Below are positions 6,967-12,344 of a DNA stretch of 12,344 nucleotides, in pieces; positions within the stretch are counted from its first letter, which is position 1; each line of letters begins with the position of its first letter. This DNA is from Rhodospirillaceae bacterium. Lineage in GTDB: Bacteria; Pseudomonadota; Alphaproteobacteria; Rhodospirillales; 2-02-FULL-58-16. Location: NCBI GenBank assembly GCA_013349695.1, contig DUZD01000059.1, positions 1 to 12,344 of the forward strand, read 5' to 3'. Made by a program: the position numbers and the translations under genes. The notes beneath the pieces were generated by a model. The model had not been told where the DNA came from. It ran no database searches and saw only the letters and a program-made list of their open reading frames with translations.

Positions 6967-7533
6967 CTAAAACATTTCCTCGGCGGAGGCGCTAATGAAG
7001 ACGCTCAATAGCAGATCGAGGATAACCACGCCGGCCGCGACGATGGCGGACACGTCCAGGGCGACACGGGTGACGAACCAAGCGTAGGCAAGGATCAGGG
7101 CAAAGACGACAAGGCCGAAAAAATTGGCCGCCTGTTCCGGCAGGATTCCCGCCATCATCATAATCGCCAGCGGCAGGTAGACTCCGTTCTGCAGCACGGA
7201 GGCCCAATTGTAAGCGGTGATGTAACCCAAATAATGTTTTTCCCGGTCCAGCATCTTGGCCATCGTCACCATGATCAGGGGGAAGGCGACCCAGGATATG
7301 ACGTAGGCGATGACTTCCACGAAAGCGAACCGCATGGGATGGACCGCCACCTCTCCCGCCGCGAAGCGCATGAACAACAGCACGGCAAAGAGGGGGGCGA
7401 TGATGACGGCGGCGTAAAAGGAGCGCCAGAACCCTTCCAGGGTGATATTGAAAAAAGTCATGCCGCCGGCGTCGAAACGGGCCAGCCGGTAGGCGCCGTA
7501 AAGAGAGGTGGCGGCTTCCCGCGCCGTCAGCAT
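6967..7533 (-). CDS. Multi-pass membrane protein of unknown function, coupled to dapE
   Basis: The 188-residue product has about five hydrophobic segments, near residues 36-56, 68-90, 110-128, 136-156 and 160-180. Short charged links separate them, and a polar N-terminus begins MLTAREAATSLYGAYRLARFD. I cannot name the family with confidence; the layout resembles small Yip1-like integral membrane proteins. Its ATG overlaps the dapE stop in the string ATGCTGA (7533-7527), so ribosomes finishing dapE can restart here. That is strong evidence of co-expression with dapD-dapE. Whether it acts in lysine or cell-wall precursor metabolism is only inference, since operon tails often carry unrelated genes. 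I see no signal peptide cleavage site and no catalytic motif. Confidence 0.82.
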   Translation of the reverse strand: MLTAREAATSLYGAYRLARFDAGGMTFFNITLEGFWRSFYAAVIIAPLFAVLLFMRFAAGEVAVHPMRFAFVEVIAYVISWVAFPLIMVTMAKMLDREKHYLGYITAYNWASVLQNGVYLPLAIMMMAGILPEQAANFFGLVVFALILAYAWFVTRVALDVSAIVAAGVVILDLLLSVFISASAEEMF

Positions 7534-8711
7534 CGGTTTTCCCGCGGTTTCCCCGCTTCTTTAACGAAGTACCTTTCGAGCACGGCTTGGTAGATTTCCG
7601 CCAGGGCTTTGATGTCGGCGACGGCGACGTTCTCGTCAACCTTGTGCGCGGTCTCGCCGATGAGTCCAAATTCGGCGACGGGGCAATAATCCTTGATGAA
7701 GCGGGCGTCCGAGGTGCCGCCGGTGGTGCCGAGTTCCGGCCGCCGCCCGGTGACGTCCTCGACGGCGGCGGCGAGAACATCGCTCAACGGACCCGGCGGG
7801 GTGAGGAAGGCTTCGCCGTTGACCTCCACGGCCAGGTCGAAGTCTCCGCCGACGTTTTCGCAACGATTCCTGATCCAAGTTTCCAGGCTGTCGCCGTCGT
7901 GCCGGCTGTTGAAGCGGATGTTGAACGCCGCCGTCGCCCTGGCGGGGATGACGTTGGCGGCCTGGTTGCCGACATCGATGGTTGTGATCTCCACCTTCGA
8001 TGGCTGGAAATGCTCGCTGCCGTCGTCAAGAGGCGCCTCGTTGATGGCGGCAAGCATCCGCAACAGCCGGGGGATGGGGTTGTCGGCCAGATCGGGGTAG
8101 GCGGAGTGCCCTTGCGTCCCCAGCACGGTGAGGTATCCGTTGAGGTTGCCGCGGCGGCCGATCTTGATCATTTCGCCAAGGGCGCGCGGGTTGGTGGCTT
8201 CGCCGACCAGGCAGGCGTCGATGACTTCGCCGTTCTCCCGCATCCATTTCAGCACCTTGGCCGTGCCGTTGATGGACGGCCCCTCCTCGTCGCCGGTGAT
8301 GAGCAGGCTGATGGAACCGCCGAAATCGCCGCCGGCGGCGGCCAGGAAACGGGCGGCGGCGGCGGCGAAGCAGGCGATGGCGCACTTCATGTCGGCGGCG
8401 CCGCGGCCGTAAAGCCGCCCGTTTTCGATGCCAGCGCCGAAGGGATCTTGCGTCCATGCGGCGGCGTCGCCGACCGGCACCACGTCGGTATGGCCGGCGA
8501 AGCAGAAATTTGGCGCGCTGGCGCCGTAACGGGCATAAAGGTTGTCCACATCGGCCGTGCCGGCCTCGGAAAAGGGTAGCCTGCGGCAGGTGAATCCGAG
8601 CCTCCGCAAGGCCCCTTGCACAACATCGAGGGCGCCGCCGTCCTCGGGCGTGACGCTGGCACGGCGGATCAGCGCTCGGCTCAGTTCAATCGGGTCGATG
8701 TCCTTGGTCAT
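7527..8711 (-). CDS. dapE: Succinyl-diaminopimelate desuccinylase
   Basis: DapE hydrolyses N-succinyl-LL-diaminopimelate to LL-diaminopimelate and succinate in lysine and peptidoglycan precursor synthesis. The 394-residue product is a di-zinc M20 peptidase homologue. The metal and catalytic residues are all visible: His74 and Asp76 in FAGHTDVVPVGD, bridging Asp107 in GRGAADMK, catalytic Glu142 with ligand Glu143 in TGDEEGP, Glu171 in VGEATNP, and His356 near the C-terminus in GETAHKVDE. The dimerisation lid carries QGHSAYP, and TTGGTSDARF is the usual substrate-loop motif. The ATG at 8711 has CGGAAG about 4 nt upstream. It follows dapD after 24 nt and overlaps the next gene, so the three form one operon. 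Confidence 0.96.
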   Translation of the reverse strand: MTKDIDPIELSRALIRRASVTPEDGGALDVVQGALRRLGFTCRRLPFSEAGTADVDNLYARYGASAPNFCFAGHTDVVPVGDAAAWTQDPFGAGIENGRLYGRGAADMKCAIACFAAAAARFLAAAGGDFGGSISLLITGDEEGPSINGTAKVLKWMRENGEVIDACLVGEATNPRALGEMIKIGRRGNLNGYLTVLGTQGHSAYPDLADNPIPRLLRMLAAINEAPLDDGSEHFQPSKVEITTIDVGNQAANVIPARATAAFNIRFNSRHDGDSLETWIRNRCENVGGDFDLAVEVNGEAFLTPPGPLSDVLAAAVEDVTGRRPELGTTGGTSDARFIKDYCPVAEFGLIGETAHKVDENVAVADIKALAEIYQAVLERYFVKEAGKPRENRC

Positions 8712-8735
8712 TCGACTTCCGGCGAAAGGAACAGG

Positions 8736-9581
8736 TCAGTTCCTGAGCAGCTCGTTGATGGACGTTTTCGAACGGGTTCTTTCGTCCACCGTTTTGACGA
8801 TGACGGCGCAATACAGGTTGGGACCCGGCGAGCCGTCGGACAACGGCTTGCCGGGCAAGGTGCCGGGCACCACCACCGAATAGGCCGGCACCCGTCCGAA
8901 ATGAATATCGCCGGTGGTTCTGTCGACGATCTTGGTGGACGCGCCGATGAAAACGCCCATGGACAGCACCGAACCTTCCTCGACGATGACGCCTTCGGCG
9001 ACCTCGGAGCGGGCGCCGATGAAGCAGTTGTCCTCGACGATCACCGGCTCGGCTTGCAAGGGCTCGAGAACGCCACCGATGCCGACGCCGCCGGAAATGT
9101 GGCAGTCCTTGCCGATTTGCGCGCACGAGCCGATGGTTACCCAAGTATCGATCATGGTGCCGCCGCCGACATAGGCGCCCAAATTCACGAAACTCGGCAT
9201 CAACACCGCGCCAGGCGCGATGTATGCCGAGCGGCGGACAACGCAATGGGGAACGGCGCGGAACCCCGCTTGCCGGAAACGCGCCTCGTCCCAGCCGGCG
9301 AATTTCGACTGAACCTTGTCGAACCAGGATGCCCCCCCCGGCCCGCCGGAAATGGTCTCCATGTCGTTGAGGCGAAACGACAGCAGCACCGCCTTCTTGA
9401 GCCACTGATTGACTTTCCAGTCGCCGACGCCGCGCCGTTCGGCGACCCGGACCTGGCCTGTATCGAGGAGGTCGAGAGCTGTTTCGACGGCGTCGCGGAC
9501 GTCTCCTATGCCGGCAAGGGTAACGGTGTCGCGCGATTCCCAGGCGGCGTCGATGGTGGCTTGTAGGTCGGCGGGATTCAT
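8736..9581 (-). CDS. dapD: 2,3,4,5-tetrahydropyridine-2,6-dicarboxylate N-succinyltransferase
   Basis: DapD transfers succinyl from succinyl-CoA to tetrahydrodipicolinate, committing the pathway to the succinylase branch that DapE continues. The 281-residue length is normal. An N-terminal helical domain to about residue 105 is followed by a left-handed beta-helix of hexapeptide repeats, roughly residues 110-225, with the family blocks RRSAYIAPGAVLMPSFVNLGA, GTMIDTWVTIGSCAQIG and HISGGVGIGGVLEP. The C-terminus has GRVPAYSVVVPGTLP. It is a trimeric cytosolic enzyme in characterised homologues. It is the first gene of the minus-strand dapD-dapE-membrane protein operon, and a possible promoter lies about 45-70 bp upstream. 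Confidence 0.97.
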   Translation of the reverse strand: MNPADLQATIDAAWESRDTVTLAGIGDVRDAVETALDLLDTGQVRVAERRGVGDWKVNQWLKKAVLLSFRLNDMETISGGPGGASWFDKVQSKFAGWDEARFRQAGFRAVPHCVVRRSAYIAPGAVLMPSFVNLGAYVGGGTMIDTWVTIGSCAQIGKDCHISGGVGIGGVLEPLQAEPVIVEDNCFIGARSEVAEGVIVEEGSVLSMGVFIGASTKIVDRTTGDIHFGRVPAYSVVVPGTLPGKPLSDGSPGPNLYCAVIVKTVDERTRSKTSINELLRN

Positions 9582-9623
9582 GGCGTTCCGGCGAGCAGAT
9601 GAAATTGTCGATACGGGGCCTGG

Positions 9624-9652
9624 AACATGGGCCAGGCGAAGCAGCCTGTCAA
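9624..9652 (-). promoter_or_regulatory. Candidate promoter of the dapD operon
   Basis: On the minus strand a perfect TTGACA (9652-9647) is followed after 17 bp by CATGTT (9629-9624), which matches the -10 consensus at only three positions. Transcription would begin about 35 nt before the dapD ATG. A 6-bp hairpin (GCCTGG 9618-9623 with CCAGGC 9632-9637) overlaps the -10 box. The -35 is convincing and the -10 is weak. Confidence 0.3.
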
Positions 9653-9854
9653 CGACGGGAGGGGGGTCAAGCGGAGCAATCGACTGAACGCGGGTTACGG
9701 AATATTAACGATGATGTACATCGTGGTCTTGTCCGTGGCGCGGCCGGTCTCGAAGCCCCGCGCGAGGCCATGCCGGCCCTGACTGAAGGACGCGGCTGCG
9801 TGGGCCCTGATATAGACCGGACATATCACGTGTTACTGAGAGCGCGAACCGACG

Positions 9855-9882
9855 CTGTTGCCGTGCTGCTGTTGCCGTGCTA
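9855..9882. repeat. 14-bp tandem duplication
   Basis: CTGTTGCCGTGCTG (9855-9868) is followed immediately by CTGTTGCCGTGCTA (9869-9882), 13 of 14 positions identical. It sits in non-coding DNA. It looks like slippage rather than a binding-site array, because there are only two copies. Confidence 0.75.
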
Positions 9883-10084
9883 TTTTTCCGCCTCGACAGT
9901 GGCTCGTATGTCAAACCTGTCGGGTTGGTCCGCGAGGGGGGGGGTATGCTCGGCTCTGTTCCGCCGGCGAGGCCCCTGGCCCGAGGGCTGTCGTGGCAGG
10001 GTTCGTTGCGATATACCTGCTCTTCGCATAGTTGACGCTCAACGCTTTCGGATACGAAACACTTCTAATACTTTGAGGGGCGCC

Positions 10085-10531
10085 ATGCCTAGAAGGATCA
10101 TCCCAGACGTCGTCAGCGAACAGCACATCTGCGAGCAACCGGAGATGAGCACGGTCTCCGAGGCCGCCAAACATATGTACGACTGCAACGTGGGCGCGTT
10201 GGCCGTGGTCGACGATGAAGGCCGCCTCAAGGGCATCGTCACCGAGCGCGACATGACGCGCCGCGTGCTGGCCCGGAACCGCAGTCCCAAGCAGACCAAG
10301 CTTTCCGACATCATGACCAAATCCCCGGACACCCTCTCGCCCAATGACACCGCGCGCGACGCCTTGGAGCTGATGCGGACGCACAACTACCGGCATGTCC
10401 CGGTGGTGGACGGGGAACAGCTCGTGGGCATGGTTTCGATCCGCGATCTCTACGCCATCGTCAAGGTCGAGCTCGAGGAAGACATGCGCGAGACCGAGGC
10501 CTTCGTCTTCGGCGACCGCTACGGCGCCTGA
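10085..10531 (+). CDS. Stand-alone tandem CBS-domain protein
   Basis: The 148-residue product consists of almost nothing but two CBS motifs, forming one Bateman module. CBS1 spans about residues 8-63, ending GIVTERDMTRRV. CBS2 spans about 75-127, ending GMVSIRDLYAIV. The Thr/Ser-x-Arg-Asp signatures at the ends of both motifs are those that contact ribose-phosphate in adenine-nucleotide-binding CBS proteins, so ligand sensing (AMP, ATP or SAM-like) is likely. There is no attached enzyme domain, and its partner is unknown. The ATG at 10085 has GAGGGG (10075-10080) 4 nt upstream and gives a normal N-terminus. The stop is in the same frame as the methylase remnant that follows 36 nt later. Confidence 0.9.
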   Translation: MPRRIIPDVVSEQHICEQPEMSTVSEAAKHMYDCNVGALAVVDDEGRLKGIVTERDMTRRVLARNRSPKQTKLSDIMTKSPDTLSPNDTARDALELMRTHNYRHVPVVDGEQLVGMVSIRDLYAIVKVELEEDMRETEAFVFGDRYGA

Positions 10532-10567
10532 TCCCCCGCCCCGTCCGGCAACGACAGCCGGTTCAAC

Positions 10568-10975
10568 ATGCTCCGGCCGCGGCTCCACCTGGAGCGCCTC
10601 CACGCCCGCATGGCCGGCGTCCTCGTCGAATGCCTTCCCTTCGACGATTTCATCCCCCGCCACGACCGCGCCGACGCGCTCTTCTACATCGACCCGCCAT
10701 ATTTCCGTTGCGAGGAAGACTACGGCAAGGGGATGTTCGCCCGCTCCGACTTCGAGGTCCTGGCGGATATTCTCGCCGCCCTCAAGGGCCGCTTCCTGCT
10801 CAGTCTCAACGACACGCCCGAGGTCCGTGATATCTTCGCCGCCTTCCACATCGAGGCGGTGGAGACGCGCTACACGATCGGCCAGGCCGACCGGACCCAG
10901 GCGGCTCGCGAGGTCATCATCTCGGACGGGCCGCGTGACGGTGACGGGTTAATTAAACAGCCGTCGTTGCTTTAA
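10568..10975 (+). pseudogene. C-terminal remnant of a D12-class DNA adenine methylase
   Basis: The 135-residue open frame contains the adenine-methylase catalytic motif Asp-Pro-Pro-Tyr (residues 42-45, in LFYIDPPYFRCEEDYGKG). It then has the phage/Dam-like C-terminal block LKGRFLLSLNDTPEVRDIF and a plausible natural end (EVIISDG). Family members are about 260-290 residues; the N-terminal half with the SAM-binding F-x-G-G motif is absent. Similarity seems to begin just before the ATG (Arg-Phe-Asn at 10559-10567), and the frame is closed by the CBS stop at 10529-10531. The ATG has no ribosome site. Without the SAM-binding motif it cannot methylate, so I call it a truncated gene of probable phage or restriction-modification origin. 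Expression as a small protein cannot be excluded. Confidence 0.72.
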
Positions 10976-11202
10976 CGCCCTGCGTTCTTGGCGGCCTGTT
11001 CAACCCATTCGGCGAATTTTGTGTGGTCCGTTTAGCGCCCGGAAGCAGACCTCAACGCCTGGAATGTCTGTTATCCTGTCCAAAGGAGACGGAAACCAAT
11101 ATCCGCGGGCAGGTCTCTTCATAGCCAAGAAGCGGACATTTACGACGCAGATCGGTTGCCGGCCTCACCGGCTCGCCGCAACAGTGGGCCGGTTCCGGTT
11201 CA
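10976..11202. other. Intergenic DNA with short repeat debris
   Basis: I find no supported gene in these 227 bp; the open frames here lack family similarity and cross into the sulfurtransferase antisense. It contains AGCCAAG directly followed by AAGCGGACAT (11123-11139), the latter repeated inverted on the far side of the sulfurtransferase. A small hairpin, GCCGG-CCTCA-CCGGC, lies at 11158-11172, downstream of the sulfurtransferase stop on the minus strand but without a T-run. Confidence 0.4.
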
Positions 11203-12216
11203 TCAGGCGCTGCCCGGGAACCCTTCTTCAATGGGTAGGTCGGGATTACGGGACCACTCGTTCCACGATCCGAAGTACATCCGGACATCCTTGACCCCGG
11301 CGTCCTTCAGGGCGATGAACGTGTTCGCCGCCCTGGCCCCTTTGAAGCAGTAGATGACCACAGGCGAATCCTTCGTGATGCCGACGGTCTGGCATTCGGC
11401 CATGACCTCGTCTTTGGATTTGAAAACCGGCCCGTGGGCACTTGGCTTCATAAACCGGTACCATTCAATCCATTTTGCGCCGGGGATGCGCCCCTTGCGC
11501 GGGCAGAAATCCTTACCGTAGGGCGACGAGCTTTCCGCGATCCATTCATCCACGTCGCGCACGTCCAGTTTTACGATGGCCGGATCGTCCAGGGTTTCCA
11601 ACATGGTGTCGACATCGACCATGATTGCAGCCGCGGCCGGGTCGGCGTCAAAGGTCTTCGGTTCAATATCCGGCACTTCGGTGGTAACCGGCAAGCCTTC
11701 TTCCGTCCATGCATGGAAGCCGCCGTGCAGAACGAGGGCCTTTTCATAGCCAAGGAATTTCAAAAGGTAGTAACCGCGGCACGATTGGCCGAACCCAGTA
11801 TTCATGGACTCTTCATAGATCACAGCCGTTTCAGCACCGGATAACCCGGCACCGCTGAACGCCTTCAAGAAGGTGTCCTGCAACTCGGCCATACCTTCCT
11901 CGGACGACATCGCCAGATAGGTGAAAATTTCGTGGATATTTACGGCACCCTCAATGTGGCCGGCGACATAGGATTCCGAGTCGCGGGTATCGATGAGGAC
12001 GATGGCGTCACCCTTGAGAAGCTCGGCAAGTTCGTTCGCTTCAATAAGCACCTTGTCGGACATTTCTATTTCTCCCTGATTATAAAGAATTGATTGGGGT
12101 CTCTGCAAAGCGCATCGCCTGAATCATTAGCTTGACACCGTGTTCCGAGGTTCGTCAATGGCGTCTTAGGTTTTGGCCCGAGACGGTTGTTTTAGTGTCG
12201 ACCGTCATGTCCGCTT
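11130..12216. repeat. Inverted pair of a 10-bp word flanking the sulfurtransferase
   Basis: AAGCGGACAT at 11130-11139 and its reverse complement ATGTCCGCTT at 12207-12216 lie on either side of the gene. The match extends weakly: on the same reading, both are preceded by AGCCAAG, with four extra bases (ACCC) in the right-hand copy. This is short enough that chance cannot be dismissed without a genome-wide count. The coordinates span the pair; the repeat itself is only the two 10-bp words. Confidence 0.35.
11203..12063 (-). CDS. Two-domain rhodanese-type sulfurtransferase
   Basis: Enzymes of this family move sulfane sulfur from thiosulfate or 3-mercaptopyruvate to acceptors such as cyanide or thiols. 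The 286-residue product has two rhodanese domains. Domain 1 (about 5-128) includes LIDTRDSESYVAGHIEGAVN and HGGFHAWTEEGLPV. Domain 2 (about 145-284) includes KLDVRDVDEW, GRIPGAKWIEW and the active loop CYS-Phe-Lys-Gly-Ala-Arg with Cys239. The end, FGSWNEWSRNPDLPIE, is the classic rhodanese C-terminus. The loop is neither the CRKGVT of thiosulfate sulfurtransferases nor the CGSGVT of mercaptopyruvate enzymes, so substrate is open. Lys at the third position leans to thiosulfate. Domain 1 has no Cys in its loop proper, as usual. The ATG at 12063 has GGGAGA about 7 nt upstream; an ATG at 12108 would add 15 atypical residues. No signal peptide is seen. Confidence 0.93.
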   Translation of the reverse strand: MSDKVLIEANELAELLKGDAIVLIDTRDSESYVAGHIEGAVNIHEIFTYLAMSSEEGMAELQDTFLKAFSGAGLSGAETAVIYEESMNTGFGQSCRGYYLLKFLGYEKALVLHGGFHAWTEEGLPVTTEVPDIEPKTFDADPAAAAIMVDVDTMLETLDDPAIVKLDVRDVDEWIAESSSPYGKDFCPRKGRIPGAKWIEWYRFMKPSAHGPVFKSKDEVMAECQTVGITKDSPVVIYCFKGARAANTFIALKDAGVKDVRMYFGSWNEWSRNPDLPIEEGFPGSA

Positions 12217-12344
12217 TGGGTCTTGGCTGTGTAAGAACGTAGCTGAACAACTGTCTTGCTTATCTGATTTCCGATTGCTCCCGGTTTGGGACCGATTTTC
12301 GTAATATTAGCTCTGGAGTCCGTTGTGGCTGTTTTTGGGCGTTC
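12064..12344. other. Intergenic DNA upstream of the sulfurtransferase
   Basis: No gene is supported. The stretch is more AT-rich than the rest of the window. A TATAAT on the minus strand (12084-12079) sits 15 bp before the ATG with TTGCAG 18 bp further up. That would start transcription on top of the ribosome site, so it is a doubtful promoter. The string GGCTGTGTAAGAACG at 12225-12239 resembles the ends of some insertion sequences, but no partner end is in the window. Confidence 0.35.

Larger units (their letters stand above)
9582..10084. other. 503-bp intergenic region between dapD and the CBS gene
   Basis: No convincing gene is found here. An upstream extension of the CBS frame to an ATG at 9599 encodes low-complexity, Gly/Arg-rich sequence unlike any CBS protein. 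The region carries the dapD promoter candidate at its left end, a 14-bp tandem duplication near the middle, and a run of nine G at 9936-9944. A TTGACG at 10032-10037 lies upstream of the CBS gene but has no good -10 at standard spacing. The length is unusual beside the tightly packed genes to the left, so an unrecognised small RNA or decayed sequence is possible, but I cannot show either. Confidence 0.5.

Noticed and set aside
9599..10084. N-terminal extension of the CBS protein by 162 codons
   Set aside because: The sequence is not CBS-like, and the ATG at 10085 has a good ribosome site and gives a normal family length.
9911..10849. A 312-codon minus-strand open frame
   Set aside because: It is antisense to the CBS gene and the methylase remnant, whose motifs are unmistakable. 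The antisense peptide has no recognisable pattern.
12079..12108. TTGCAG-N18-TATAAT as the sulfurtransferase promoter
   Set aside because: The predicted transcript would begin at the ribosome binding site, about 9 nt before the start codon, which does not fit normal initiation. It is left as a weak possibility only.
1..12344. CRISPR arrays, tRNA or rRNA genes, toxin-antitoxin or defence gene clusters
   Set aside because: No regularly spaced repeats, no cloverleaf-like or rRNA sequence, and no paired small genes of known type were seen. The methylase fragment alone does not make a restriction system.

Overview
The window looks like a chromosomal segment of a GC-rich alphaproteobacterium, most likely Rhodospirillales-like. 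That assignment rests on the base composition, on GC-rich reading frames running open antisense to most genes, and on the housekeeping neighbourhood rmuC / def-fmt / truA / dapE-dapD, a grouping familiar from alphaproteobacteria. No 16S or other phylogenetic marker is present, so the lineage is inference.

Left edge (1-945): a small decayed mobile element at 111-258 has near-perfect 27-bp terminal inverted repeats. Between them are only the first codons of a REP-associated tyrosine transposase (RAYT, IS200-like Y1 family), already frameshifted by a 7-bp duplication. A second copy of its end sequence follows immediately. Next comes a small, lower-GC gene for a single-domain retropepsin-like aspartic protease (359-832). 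This edge is the most accessory-looking part of the window.

Core (946-9581): on the minus strand, a concentrative nucleoside transporter (nupC family) is followed by rmuC. Divergently from nupC, a plausible sigma70-type promoter drives def-fmt, the pair that formylates initiator Met-tRNA and later removes the formyl group from nascent proteins. An unrecognised 346-358 aa soluble helical protein lies on the minus strand between fmt and truA (tRNA pseudouridine synthase). The minus-strand operon dapD-dapE-(membrane protein) carries two enzymes of the succinylase branch of diaminopimelate/lysine synthesis. It ends with an unnamed multi-pass membrane protein whose start overlaps the dapE stop (ATGCTGA), which implies translational coupling.

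Right part (9582-12344): a 503-bp gap holds a 14-bp tandem duplication and a G9 run. It is followed by a stand-alone two-CBS-domain protein. Directly downstream, in the same frame, is the C-terminal half of a D12-class DNA adenine methylase (DPPY motif present, N-terminal SAM-binding part absent), best read as a remnant. A two-domain rhodanese-type sulfurtransferase on the minus strand completes the gene set. It is flanked by inverted copies of a short word (AAGCGGACAT) in otherwise featureless DNA that may be debris of an intergenic repeat or insertion sequence.

I do not see a multi-gene undescribed system. The best leads are the internally deleted RAYT relic, the retropepsin beside it, the orphan helical protein between fmt and truA, the dapE-coupled membrane protein, and the truncated methylase behind the CBS gene.
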